Below, piece by piece: positions 25,275-32,379 of a stretch of 37,351 nucleotides of DNA (the first letter of the stretch is position 1; each line of letters begins with the position of its first letter). Position numbers and translations under genes: made by a program. A model generated the notes under the pieces. That model saw nothing but the letters and a program-made list of their open reading frames with translations, ran no database searches and had not been told where the DNA came from. The stretch is from contig NZ_VDGH01000018.1 in NCBI RefSeq assembly GCF_006861795.1, positions 1-37,351 of the forward strand. Reading direction: 5' to 3'. The DNA comes from Psychrobacillus lasiicapitis. GTDB lineage: Bacteria; Bacillota; Bacilli; Bacillales_A; Planococcaceae.

Positions 25275-25344
25275 AAGAATAGGAATACGTTTACTTACAC
25301 TCTTTCTTCTTGGGTTTCCACACACCTTTTTTACAAGCTAACTT

Positions 25345-25410
25345 CGCATAAAAAAAGACCATCATTATTGATGGTCTTGTTTAACTAATGCATTTGTTAT
25401 TTTAAGTATA
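25345..25410 (+). repeat. Composite repeat copy with perfect terminator stem
   Basis: AAGACCATC (25355-25363), ATTATT, GATGGTCTT (25370-25378), then a core-like TTTAACTAATGCATTTGTTA and the extension TTTTAAGTATAATTTCCCAC. The order of stem and core differs from the fuller copies. On the minus strand the stem is followed by TTTTTTTATG. Confidence 0.7.
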
Positions 25411-25592
25411 ATTTCCCACTAAAAAGGGATTGCTAATTAATACGGAAAAATAGGTGTTTGTTGTTCAATATCATTCTCTCTAATTACATTATACCATTAC
25501 TTACAGGTTATTTATAGACTACACTTTCTACAATTTTCTTACTATACTGTTATAGTTATACACAAATCTAAAAAATTAAGGAGTGTATCAGT

Positions 25593-26009
25593 ATGAATGA
25601 CAAAACAGATGTCCTGGATAATGGTCCTTTTTTTCATGGTACTAAAGCAGAACTAAAAATTGGAGATTTATTAGAATGCCAACACTTATCAAATTACCAA
25701 GATAAAAAATCTAACTATATATATTTTACTGCAACATTAGATGCTGCTAAATGGGGGGCTGAATTAGCAAAATCTAAATCAAAAGAAAGAATTTATGTTG
25801 TAGAACCATTAGGTTCTTTTGAAAATGATCCTAACTTAACTGACAAGAGATTTCCTGGAAACCCAACACGTTCTTATCGGTCTAAATCTCCTTTGAAAAT
25901 AATAGCTGAATTAAGTTCTTGGGAAAGACATTCAGACGATGAAGTAAATCATATGCTTACATCTTTAAAAAAGTTAAGTGAACAAGGAAAAAATATAATA
26001 TACGATTGA
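25593..26009 (+). CDS. arr: Rifamycin NAD-dependent ADP-ribosyltransferase
   Basis: The 138-aa protein follows the Arr pattern end to end: GPFFHGTKAELKIGDLL at the start (His 15), SNYIYFTATLDAAKWGAELA in the middle, RIYVVEPLGSFENDPNLTD and KRFPGNPTRSYRSKSPLKII near the end. Arr transfers ADP-ribose from NAD to a hydroxyl of rifamycins, inactivating them in the cytoplasm. Length is normal and no key region is missing. The ATG is behind AAGGAGTGTATCAGT. It is a single-gene unit on the plus strand, with its own terminator and composite repeats on both sides (25345 and 26215). Confidence 0.95.
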   Translation: MNDKTDVLDNGPFFHGTKAELKIGDLLECQHLSNYQDKKSNYIYFTATLDAAKWGAELAKSKSKERIYVVEPLGSFENDPNLTDKRFPGNPTRSYRSKSPLKIIAELSSWERHSDDEVNHMLTSLKKLSEQGKNIIYD

Positions 26010-26117
26010 TTCATACTATCTATCAGGTAATGATTTATAAAATTAAAAATCAATTTACTTTTGCACGCTTTCCGAACCCGTCAATTTTTTAAAAAACTGG
26101 ACAATTAAAATCGAAAT

Positions 26118-26150
26118 CCCCCCTCAATCCTTAAGGGGGGCACTTTTTTT
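26118..26150 (+). terminator. Terminator of arr
   Basis: CCCCCCT (26118-26124) and AGGGGGG (26134-26140) form a GC-rich stem. CACTTTTTTTAGTTT follows as U-tract. Confidence 0.9.
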
Positions 26151-26396
26151 AGTTTAACATAAGAAGCAAAATTAATAGAGAAAATTTCGACGTCTAATGT
26201 AAAACCCTTTCTTATACTCAATAAGCAAACAAGCTTTACTCCTTCTTGAAGTATAGCACCTGTTAGTTGAGTAGCAGATTTCACTAATGTTTAGTTTATT
26301 TTTTGAATTAGAGCAACGCTTATTACAATTTTCGTATTGGTGCTTTGAATTCCTCTATTTTTTTGCATTAAACTTTAATAAATTTTTCAAAGGTAA
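26151..26396. other. Repeat-bearing intergenic stretch
   Basis: Apart from the composite repeat at 26215-26285 this holds only A/T-rich sequence between two genes that point towards each other. No gene or further terminator is evident. Confidence 0.4.
26215..26285 (+). repeat. Composite intergenic repeat, right half
   Basis: CTTTACTCCTTCTTGAAGTA then TAGCACCTGTTAGTTGAGTA and GCAGATTTCAC reproduce the stem, the right core and the TTTCAC extension of the copies at 9986 and 28875. The left core has decayed to CAATAAGCAAACAAG. It lies about 110 bp 3' of the alkD-like gene. Confidence 0.65.
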
Positions 26397-27065
26397 CTAA
26401 TTGTTATGTCGTTTGTTAACTTCAATCGTAATGAACTCCGGTAAATAGCTGGGTGTACATCCTTTTGCTACTATTTCATCTTTGTAAAGACCCGTTTTCT
26501 CACCAAGATTAATACAACGTGCACGATTCTTTTCATCATAAACGCCTATCCAGCCTGCGGTGAAATTCATAGCCCATTGAACTTCGGGTTCTTCCTGCGT
26601 AATATTAGCTTCTAATTTAGATAGTAAGTCTGCGGTGTTATCAGGCGGTGTTTGTCCAGTCCATCTCAAACGCCCTTGATAATACCAGAAGGCTCGCCTT
26701 TGAAGAGCAGAAGGGCTATTTTCCCATGACTCCATCAATGCAATACTCTTCTTGTCTTTGGTGAGCTGATTAGCCATCAACCAATCCATTAAGTTATTTC
26801 GCTCATCAAAAGTGTGAGTTTGCATATCCTTATCAAGCTTATTTAGCATTTCTTGTGAAAGAAGTTTTTTATCCATAATTAAGATTGCTAATAGTCTGGG
26901 CAAAAACACTTTGGTTGACCAAAGTTCCATAGCTAGTTCGTGATCTTTTTTAATGTCCTTCGCGATTTTTCGTAAGTCGCCTAGCTTAGTTTTACTATCG
27001 ATCTGAGGTAGAATGTTTTCAGCTTTTGAAGAGCGTTTTATTTCTGAACCTTTATTTTCATTCAT
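26397..27065 (-). CDS. AlkD-like DNA alkylation repair protein
   Basis: The protein is an all-helical HEAT-like repeat protein: LGDLRKIAKDIKKDHELAMEL, LWSTKVFLPRLLAILIMD, MDWLMANQL and VQWAMNFTAGWIGVYDEKNR, ending in an enriched YLPEFITIEVNKR. This is the pattern of AlkD-type DNA glycosylases, which excise bulky or positively charged alkylated bases, though the group includes members of unproven activity. The start is ATG 27065, behind AAAGGAGTTGTATCAA. An in-frame TTG nine bases upstream touches that site and is unlikely. The gene is monocistronic. Confidence 0.8.
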   Translation of the reverse strand: MNENKGSEIKRSSKAENILPQIDSKTKLGDLRKIAKDIKKDHELAMELWSTKVFLPRLLAILIMDKKLLSQEMLNKLDKDMQTHTFDERNNLMDWLMANQLTKDKKSIALMESWENSPSALQRRAFWYYQGRLRWTGQTPPDNTADLLSKLEANITQEEPEVQWAMNFTAGWIGVYDEKNRARCINLGEKTGLYKDEIVAKGCTPSYLPEFITIEVNKRHNN

Positions 27066-27473
27066 TTGATACAACTCCTTTATTAAAGCACTGATTCATA
27101 ATATGTCCTTGATGGGATATATCAAGAACTTAATATCGATAAAGCCTTATTGCAGTGGTGGGCCTCCAAAGTTTACCTTTTTAATATTGTAATATATCGT
27201 ATTAAAGCCTTCTCCACCATAATAGAAGAACAACCATCTTTAATAAAATATTAACATTTACTTCCTTTTAATTGGATTCGAAAAAAGCATTCCTTTTTAG
27301 AAAAACGCCCCTGTTATATAAATTATGAATTGAATCATCCCGTTCATATAGTCTAACAATTTCTTTAATCATAAAACTTATTCCCCTAGATTCATTTACA
27401 TTCCTATCATAAGTTCAATAAGAAAAAGCTACCCTTATAGGCAGCCACTTGTTTTGCTAAAGCACCCGTTAGC
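27066..27473. other. Intergenic stretch with possible small ORF and repeat
   Basis: It contains GGCCTCCAAAG followed by TTTACCTTTTTAA near 27161-27185, the small minus-strand frame at 27268-27372 and the repeat at 27412-27482. No clear terminator is seen before the repeat. Confidence 0.35.
27268..27372 (-). CDS. Possible small protein, 34 aa
   Basis: ATG 27372 lies behind AGGGGAATAAGTTTT and encodes MIKEIVRLYERDDSIHNLYN and RGVFLKRNAFFESN, then TAA. The charge pattern suits a short helical protein. No family is recognised and no promoter is evident. It could be a remnant or chance. Confidence 0.25.
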   Translation of the reverse strand: MIKEIVRLYERDDSIHNLYNRGVFLKRNAFFESN

Positions 27474-27482
27474 TTAATAAGC
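27412..27482 (+). repeat. Composite intergenic repeat, full copy overlapping a stop codon
   Basis: Left-core remnant AAGTTCAATAAGAAAAAGCT, stem TACCCTTATAGGCAGCCACT, then a right core GCTAAAGCACCCGTTAGCTT that is itself palindromic (GCTAA/TTAGC), then AATAAGCA. It overlaps the last codons of the DUF3953 gene at 27474. On the minus strand the stem is followed by TTTTTCTTATTG. Confidence 0.8.
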
Positions 27483-27689
27483 ATAAATGACGACAAAAAA
27501 TGCAAATGCTAAAGAAATTATCGCCCTTGTTTTCCGTTTTACTTTTAGCTCCAAAACCCCCGTAACGAAAACAGACACACATATGAACAAAAGCATATAT
27601 GGCATAAATTCAAAGTTCTTAGTAATAAGGCTATATCCTGCTAATGCGAAAGTAATAAATGATGAGATAATTCTTAATATTTACAGCAT
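27474..27689 (-). pseudogene. DUF3953 membrane protein gene with stop at codon 3
   Basis: ATG 27689 lies behind GAGGAAGAAAAA. The sequence is ATG CTG TAA ATA TTA AGA, after which the same frame reads ILRIISSFITFALAGYSLIT, KNFEFMPYMLLFICVSVFVT and GVLELKVKRKTRAIISLAFA, ending VVIYAY and TAA at 27474. This is the two- to three-helix DUF3953 family, which has GYGLITKNFEFMPYM-like motifs. One change (AAA to TAA) explains the break. The function of DUF3953 is unknown. The gene could still be expressed by reinitiation at a rare start. Confidence 0.7.
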
Positions 27690-27874
27690 TTTTTCTTCCT
27701 CTATTCAATCACAGTACAAGTTCTTGTTAAATCACATCATTTTGAACTCTATTTATTATGGTGAAAATCAAATTCTTTCTTCCACTATATTGTTGCTTTA
27801 CTTTAATACGTTAGAAACAAATAGAAGTTCCAGTTAATTAAATTTTCCATTAGAGATTAGCATAAATACATTTT

Positions 27875-27905
27875 TCTTCAACTAGACTGCCCTTTAGTTC
27901 AAAAT
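27875..27905 (+). repeat. Composite repeat core overlapping a stop codon
   Basis: TCTTCAACTAGACTGCCCTT then TAGTTCAAAATTC is the left core. Its right arm supplies the TAA stop of the minus-strand small gene at 27894. The sequence after the core is gene, not repeat, so this copy is core only. Confidence 0.65.
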
Positions 27906-28079
27906 TCTCGTTGCGTACCTTAACCTTAGTGAATACGTCCATTTATATGATACTGTAGTATGAAGATTTGTTAATTCATTTACAACAGGGAGATAAACCC
28001 TATCTGCAAGAGTAACAAAAATTAAGTAAGTTATTAGGGCTTGAATAATATGAAACTCTCCTAATGTACGTTTCGTCAA
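27894..28079 (-). CDS. Small membrane protein, about 61 aa
   Basis: I choose the TTG at 28079 because it has the best ribosome binding site in the region (TTAGGAGGTAGA). An ATG eight codons upstream has none. The product reads MTKRTLGEFHIIQALITYLI then FVTLADRVYLPVVNELTNLH, giving one membrane segment. The stop codon lies inside a composite repeat core, so the original end may have been longer. No family is recognised. Confidence 0.5.
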   Translation of the reverse strand: MTKRTLGEFHIIQALITYLIFVTLADRVYLPVVNELTNLHTTVSYKWTYSLRLRYATRILN

Positions 28080-28142
28080 TCTACCTCCTAAACCACTATT
28101 CATTTATACAATTTATCATAAGAACAGAAGGATATTTTACAT

Positions 28143-28250
28143 AAAACTAACCTGTCCCGTCAGCGCAATGAGAAAAAGAGCTGCCTTAGCAACTCAATGA
28201 ACTCAAACTAAAGGACCTGTTAGTTGAATAAGCAACTTTCACTCTGTTCC
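28143..28250 (+). repeat. Composite intergenic repeat, full copy with both cores
   Basis: Left core AACTAACCTGTCCCGTCAGC, then AATGAGAAAAAGAGCTGCCT with a stem (GAGCTGCCTTAGCAACTC), then a right core AACTAAAGGACCTGTTAGTT that is a perfect AACTAA/TTAGTT palindrome, then GAATAAGCAACTTTCACTC. This copy shows best that the two ends are related palindromes in direct orientation. Confidence 0.85.
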
Positions 28251-28339
28251 ACCTAATCTTCATAACGTACAAAAAAAGCCAACACCTTGTGCTAGCTTCC
28301 TCCATGGTTTTATTGTGGGATACTTATATTTAGGATAAA

Positions 28340-28750
28340 TTATTTTATTGCACTTTCATCCATGTAAAAAAGCTCCCAAAGATGACCGTCAATATCTTCA
28401 AAACTCCACCCATACATAAAACCATGATCTTGTGGTTCCTTAGAAGGTTTTCCGCCTGCGTCTAAAGCTTTGTTTACAATATCAATGACTTTTTCTTTAC
28501 TTTCAACAGATAGTGCCAAGATTGCTTCATTACTTTTTGTAGAATCGGTGATTTCTTTTTTTGTAAAAGTCTTAAAATGTTCTTCAACTAACAACATAGC
28601 AAATATATTATCATTAATAATCATGCTTGCTGCAAATTCATTGGTAAACTGATCATTGAATTCAAACCCCAATTTAGAAAAAAATGCCTTAGTGTTATTT
28701 AAATCTTTAACTGCTAAATTTACGAATATCTTATCAGCCTGAACCCCCAT
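28340..28750 (-). CDS. VOC-superfamily protein, glyoxalase-like
   Basis: The 136-aa product reads KIFVNLAVKDLNNTKAFFSK at the start and FEDIDGHLWELFYMDESAIK at the end, matching bacterial VOC proteins of the PhnB/YitB-like type. HLWEL carries a likely metal-ligand Glu. The start is ATG 28750, behind AGAGGTGAGTAAC. The frame runs open to 28852 but those residues are not VOC-like. Substrate unknown. Repeats lie on both sides (28143 and 28875). Confidence 0.8.
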   Translation of the reverse strand: MGVQADKIFVNLAVKDLNNTKAFFSKLGFEFNDQFTNEFAASMIINDNIFAMLLVEEHFKTFTKKEITDSTKSNEAILALSVESKEKVIDIVNKALDAGGKPSKEPQDHGFMYGWSFEDIDGHLWELFYMDESAIK

Positions 28751-28874
28751 GTTACTCACCTCTACTTTAGTATTGTCATTCACACTATAATTCTCTATTT
28801 TATAAATGAATTCCTTCAAAGAATGAAATTTTTTACAAAATCCGTTATCCAATATAAGAGAACGGCTTTCCTAA

Positions 28875-28970
28875 TTGAACTAAACTGCCGCTTTAGTTCA
28901 AGAAGAAAAAAGACCTTACTCCTTCTCGAAGTAAAGCACCCGTTAGTTTTAGTATATTTTTTCACAATCT
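28875..28970 (+). repeat. Composite intergenic repeat, best-preserved copy
   Basis: A perfect 10-bp palindrome TTGAACTAAA (28875-28884) and TTTAGTTCAA (28892-28901) surrounds CTGCCGC. Then come AGAAGAAAAAAGACC, a TTACT-CCTTCTCGA-AGTAA stem, right core GCACCCGTTAGTTTTAG and extension TATATTTTTTCACAATC. On the minus strand the stem is followed by GGTCTTTTTTCTTC, an intrinsic terminator. Confidence 0.9.
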
Positions 28971-29028
28971 TAAAGGATGTATATGCATTGTTGCTTTTTT
29001 GATCGACGCCCCCTTTTGTTTAAGTATA

Positions 29029-29157
29029 TTACTTCACAACTTTCTGGGGTTCTGATAATCCATTAGTAATCCTCGCTATTACTGTCCATAGGATGGCAGC
29101 TCCAAAAAATTTAAGTATTAAACCCTCATTTAATCCTTGATTTTTTCCTTTGTTTAT
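29029..29157 (-). pseudogene. Small membrane-protein ORF with ATA in place of its start codon
   Basis: The frame reads NKGKNQGLNEGLILKFFGAA, ILWTVIARITNGLSEPQKVV and K, then TAA at 29029. The codon expected to be ATG, at 29155-29157, is ATA. It stands at ideal distance behind AGAGGGGGAAGTAGAT, a very strong ribosome binding site. One hydrophobic segment is present. One ATG-to-ATA change would explain this. The last codons fall in a repeat extension (TTACTTCACAAC). Whether it is translated from ATA cannot be told. Confidence 0.45.
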
Positions 29158-29171
29158 ATCTACTTCCCCCT

Positions 29172-29327
29172 CTAACTCCCTAACTCCTCGATTACAAATT
29201 CTAAGAAATGACTGCGAAAAACAGTGGCTCCTTTACTTACTAACATTTTATTAAAGAATAAATAATTACGTTCAAAACATTCAAACTACATCAGATTTCC
29301 ATCAGCAAAACTTATTTCAGGAGTTGA
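29172..29327 (-). pseudogene. C-terminal relic of a TetR-family regulator
   Basis: The minus-strand frame reads PEISFADGNLM, a TAG stop (29286-29288), then FECFERNYLFFNKMLVSKGA and TVFRSHFLEFVIEELGS and TAG at 29172. The YLFFNKMLVSKGATVFRSHF stretch resembles the C-terminal dimerisation domain of Firmicute TetR proteins (FFKxMLSKxGDxxFxxxF). No helix-turn-helix is left upstream. The small ORF at 29029-29157 follows directly. Confidence 0.5.
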
Positions 29328-29464
29328 TTATATAATCGTACCCACTTCACCATTTAGCTACTTTTTCATCTGAGGATTCGTTTTTGGAATATGGTAGATC
29401 TTTTATTGTAGTTTACTATCTGAATCGTTTCTTGCACAGATACCTGTTTCTTATTTTAACTGAC

Positions 29465-29500
29465 AAAAAAGGCAACTCTCTCATGAGGGATAGCTACCTT
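29465..29500 (-). terminator. Terminator of the royal-jelly-like gene
   Basis: On the minus strand GGTAGCTATCCCTC pairs with GAGAGAGTTGCC around an AT loop, with mismatches, followed by TTTTTTGTCA. It lies 13 bp after the stop codon. Confidence 0.75.
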
Positions 29501-29512
29501 CGTTTAAGATTA

Positions 29513-30610
29513 TTATGAAAAGGTAGAAGCAGGGAATTCATCAATTCTCATACGAAGTAAACTGTATGGTTTTTCCCGCAGGTCTCTTCCATAATGAAAT
29601 CTCGCCTGCCGATGTAATTGATTCACTATGACATATAAGTATTGATCGGGTCCAATCGAAAAAGTATCCGGCCATAATATTCTCGGGTCATGTGCGATGG
29701 TTTCCATTACGCCATTCGGCAATATCTTCCGGATACTGTTGTTTTCATAGTCTCCCGCATAAATGGTTCCTTTTGCGCCGGTGATCATTCCATCAGACGC
29801 GCCTTTTTCCCCCCAATACTGTACATATTGGGATAAATTAATATCGTGTATCCTTCTGTCTCTTAGGGCTTCTGTTGAGATCGAGAACAGCTGACGGCTG
29901 GTTAAAGGAGCATAAAATAAAACCTTTCCATCAGGAGAAATTGCTAGACTATCGGAAGCCAATCTAAATGGGAAAGTCGAGCCGTCCGAGTTTCGATTCA
30001 TCAAAATTGCACCTTCAACTTTTGGTAAAAAGTAGGGATCAGGTGAAGTTGATATTGTCCCATTTAACCGTCTAATTGCGTTACCATTTTCTAAATCTAC
30101 GACGATAATGCCCCCTGGCCCTCTGGAAGAAGAATCCGTTATATACGCATAGCCTGCTCTTCCAACCCGAAAATCCAAACGGACATCATTCAAATATGTT
30201 GTTGGCAAGACAACATCTTCTGTAAAGGTATATACTCTCCTTATTGTATTCGTGCTTAAATCAACAGCAACTAATTTTGCTCCCCCTTGAATAGGTTCAG
30301 AAAAATTTGGTGCCCCTGTGTCTAGTACCCAAAGTGTTCCTCTTCCATCAGCAACGATACTTTGGACACTAACGAAAGACATAGAAATATTTCTAGTCTT
30401 AACCAAATTAACTTCTAAACTGGGATAAGGCTGCAATTCACCCTCAACAATTTCCGCCACAGTAAATTGAACGTTGTCTCCCCATTTCGGAAAGCAAACA
30501 AAAATACGACCAGTTTCGGAAACGCTGACACCTGTAGGCATAGCCCCATAAAAAGCATGCACCAGTTCAAACTGCCCATAATATTTTTCCATAGGTAATA
30601 TAGGTTGCAT
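29513..30610 (-). CDS. Major royal jelly/Yellow-like beta-propeller protein
   Basis: The 365-aa protein has the repeated blades of the MRJP/Yellow family: GVSVSETGRIFVCFPKWGDN, LWVLDTGAPNF, KLVAVDLSTNTIRRVYTF, YITDSSSRGPGGIIVVDLEN, DSLAISPDGKVLFYAPLTSR and YAGDYENNSIRKILPNG. Family members bind or convert aromatic amines or dopachrome; the substrate of bacterial homologues is mostly unknown. No signal peptide is seen. The ATG has GATGAGGAGGATATC, and a 12-bp palindrome ATTCGATCGAAT lies 18-29 bp upstream. The start could be regulated at that dyad. It stands alone. Confidence 0.85.
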   Translation of the reverse strand: MQPILPMEKYYGQFELVHAFYGAMPTGVSVSETGRIFVCFPKWGDNVQFTVAEIVEGELQPYPSLEVNLVKTRNISMSFVSVQSIVADGRGTLWVLDTGAPNFSEPIQGGAKLVAVDLSTNTIRRVYTFTEDVVLPTTYLNDVRLDFRVGRAGYAYITDSSSRGPGGIIVVDLENGNAIRRLNGTISTSPDPYFLPKVEGAILMNRNSDGSTFPFRLASDSLAISPDGKVLFYAPLTSRQLFSISTEALRDRRIHDINLSQYVQYWGEKGASDGMITGAKGTIYAGDYENNSIRKILPNGVMETIAHDPRILWPDTFSIGPDQYLYVIVNQLHRQARFHYGRDLREKPYSLLRMRIDEFPASTFS

Positions 30611-30627
30611 GATATCCTCCTCATCAA

Positions 30628-30639
30628 ATTCGATCGAAT
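30628..30639. promoter_or_regulatory. Palindrome upstream of the royal-jelly-like gene
   Basis: ATTCGATCGAAT is a perfect 12-bp palindrome 18 bp before the start codon, just before the ribosome binding site. It could be a small operator. A 12-bp palindrome can also arise by chance. Confidence 0.3.
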
Positions 30640-30789
30640 ATACCTATATATGTTGAGATTTTCTTTTAATGCCTGGTTCTTGATAATTTTTTCTATCGTG
30701 ATTGGATGGGACAATCCATGTAAATACAACAAATTAACAAATGAATCAATTGCACTGATTAAAAGGAATACAATTATTATTCTCTCCAA

Positions 30790-30817
30790 AATCTAAAAAA
30801 GCACCTCATAAGAGATG
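30790..30817 (-). terminator. Terminator of the adhB operon
   Basis: AGCACCTC (30798-30805) and GAGATGCT (30810-30817) pair with one mismatch around ATAA. On the minus strand TTTTTTAG follows. It lies about 23 bp after the adhB stop codon. Confidence 0.85.
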
Positions 30818-30839
30818 CTCGAAAACTAACCCGCCATAT

Positions 30840-31976
30840 TTACGGTTTTAGTACAACTTTTATACAGTCTTCCATTTTGGTGTCAAATACTTCATAGCCA
30901 TGCTTAGCTTGATCTAAAGGAAGTACATGAGTGATAATATCACTTGGATCAACCTTACCTTGGGCAATTAAATTATATAAATGCGGCATGTAGTGAATAA
31001 CTGGAGCTTGACCTGTCCTAATATTCACATTTCGTTGGAAGATGTCACCTAATGGGAATGCATTATAACGTGCCCCGTAAACTCCTGTAATTTGAATTGT
31101 TCCACCTTTGCGAACAGCTTGACTTGCAATTACTAGAGCTCCCATAGCTCCTCCTTGTAATTTCAGACCAGATGCAAGAAATTCCAGTGGAGTCATTTTT
31201 CCACTCATTCCAACGCAATCAATGACTACATCTGCTCCCCCCTTTGTTATTTCTCTTAAATATTCACCACAATTTTCATGGTCTTCAAAGTTAACTATCT
31301 CGACGTTATTAGTACGTTTTGCATGTTTTAAACGATAACCAACGTAGTCAACTGCAATAACTCTTTTTGCACCTTTTAACCACGCGAATTTTTGTGCTAA
31401 CAGACCAACTGGACCGCATCCTAATATTACGACCGTATCCCCTGCTTTCACTCCCGCATTGTCTACACTCCAAAATGCTGTAGATGCAGCATCTGCAAGT
31501 AACACTAAACTCTCATCCGCTACTTCACTGTTTTCTGGAATCTTAAAAGGTGTAAAATTAGCATATGGAACACGCATAAATTCCGCTTGACCACCTGGGA
31601 ATCCTCCCGTCGTGTCTGAGTAGCCAAAATATGCGCCCATTTCTCCATTTTCATTCGCATTGTCGCATTGACTTTCTAATTCATGATTACAGTACCAACA
31701 TTGACCACATGCTATATTAAATGGGATTATAACGCGATCCCCTTTTTTAACTTTCGTTACATCCTTACCTACTTCTTCTACAATTCCCATAGGTTCATGT
31801 CCAATAACATAATCCTCTCCAAGGTTTGGGATCATACCATGAATTAAGTGTAAGTCTGATCCGCAAATGGCAGTAGTAGTCAGTTTAACTATAATATCAT
31901 CCGCTTTTTGGATGCTTGGGTCTTTCACGTTTTTTACTTGAACATTTTTTACACCTTGAAAAGTAACAGCTTTCAT
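30840..31976 (-). CDS. adhB: Zinc-dependent alcohol/formaldehyde dehydrogenase, AdhB-like
   Basis: Catalytic zinc ligands are Cys 38 (ICGSDLH) and His 60/Glu 61 (GHEPMG). The structural zinc site is C90-x2-C93-x2-C96-x7-C104. The NAD-binding loop is ILGCGPVGLLAQ. The protein has 378 aa. The insert GKMTPLEFLASGLKLQGGAM is typical of the glutathione-independent formaldehyde-dehydrogenase branch. In B. subtilis adhB lies within the yraD-G coat-like cluster, and here it follows two coat-like genes in the same direction, so the symbol is given on homology and context. The ATG has GAAGGAGATTTAAATA. Confidence 0.85.
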   Translation of the reverse strand: MKAVTFQGVKNVQVKNVKDPSIQKADDIIVKLTTTAICGSDLHLIHGMIPNLGEDYVIGHEPMGIVEEVGKDVTKVKKGDRVIIPFNIACGQCWYCNHELESQCDNANENGEMGAYFGYSDTTGGFPGGQAEFMRVPYANFTPFKIPENSEVADESLVLLADAASTAFWSVDNAGVKAGDTVVILGCGPVGLLAQKFAWLKGAKRVIAVDYVGYRLKHAKRTNNVEIVNFEDHENCGEYLREITKGGADVVIDCVGMSGKMTPLEFLASGLKLQGGAMGALVIASQAVRKGGTIQITGVYGARYNAFPLGDIFQRNVNIRTGQAPVIHYMPHLYNLIAQGKVDPSDIITHVLPLDQAKHGYEVFDTKMEDCIKVVLKP

Positions 31977-32000
31977 TATTTAAATCTCCTTCTCTATTCA

Positions 32001-32363
32001 TTATTTCTTCGGTGGGCTTGGAAACATTCCTTTCCGATTTGTATCACCTGGAAAGAGATTTAAATTAGCTATATCTACTGCATTTTGAGCGGATTTAATA
32101 TCCAATTGTTTTTGAAGTTCCAAATCAAATGGGTTTAACCATTGTTTTTTCATCATGAGATCTGCAATTTCGAAATATAAGGCAATTGTTACATCAAGTT
32201 GTTCCTGTAATAACTTTCTAATTGTAGGTGTTGCTGTTTCTGTCAATGCAATTGAAAGATTTCTAACCCCAGTTTTTGTTGATAACAAAAATTCAAGGGC
32301 TATGCCTGAATCAGTAAGTTCGGGCATTCCAACAGAATTTATAGGATCTAAATAGTCATTCAT
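32001..32363 (-). CDS. Spore-coat-like protein, CotF/YraF family
   Basis: The 120-aa helical protein includes LTDSGIALEFLLSTKTGVRN, TATPTIRKLLQEQLDVTIAL and YFEIADLMMKKQWLNPFDLE, which are the hallmarks of the CotF-type coat protein domain (four-helix, ferritin-like). Such proteins are made in the mother cell or forespore and packed into the spore. The ATG has CGGAGGTCGGTTCGT upstream. It lies between adhB (24 bp downstream) and a shorter coat-like gene (16 bp upstream), one operon. Confidence 0.85.
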   Translation of the reverse strand: MNDYLDPINSVGMPELTDSGIALEFLLSTKTGVRNLSIALTETATPTIRKLLQEQLDVTIALYFEIADLMMKKQWLNPFDLELQKQLDIKSAQNAVDIANLNLFPGDTNRKGMFPSPPKK

Positions 32364-32379
32364 ACGAACCGACCTCCGA

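Larger units (their letters stand above)
24924..25592. other. Gene-poor stretch with a dyad and relic-like frame
   Basis: A CTATCT-CACAAAT-AGATAG dyad lies near 25028-25047. A plus-strand frame at about 25077-25274 includes HNVAYKSAIEAQVQPDYSGI and NGVISTLIAIIV, which recalls the conserved segment of MFS efflux proteins (VQPDxxGRxxGVxxTL), but it lacks the rest of a transporter. A repeat with terminator stem lies at 25345-25410. Between 25411 and 25592 I see only A/T-rich promoter-like DNA before arr. Confidence 0.35.
28971..29512. other. Relic-rich stretch before the beta-propeller gene
   Basis: It holds a short repeat copy (29007-29040), a small ORF lacking a standard start (29029-29157), a TetR C-terminal relic (29172-29327) and a terminator (29465-29500). 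No intact gene is visible. Between 29328 and 29460 the frames are closed. Confidence 0.5.

Noticed and set aside
27487..27837. Plus-strand 116-codon frame
   Set aside because: It is the shadow of the DUF3953 gene on the minus strand, which has family motifs and a ribosome binding site.
592..29040. Classical integron attC sites
   Set aside because: The cores carry GTTAGTT or GTTAGCT, which do not fit GTTRRRY, and no IntI-type recombinase with its extra domain is visible. Only the general layout is similar.
30415..30789. Minus-strand frame overlapping the start of the royal-jelly-like gene
   Set aside because: It starts at a TTG without a clear site and runs out of frame through a well-supported gene. 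Its first 45 codons are hydrophobic but unrecognised.
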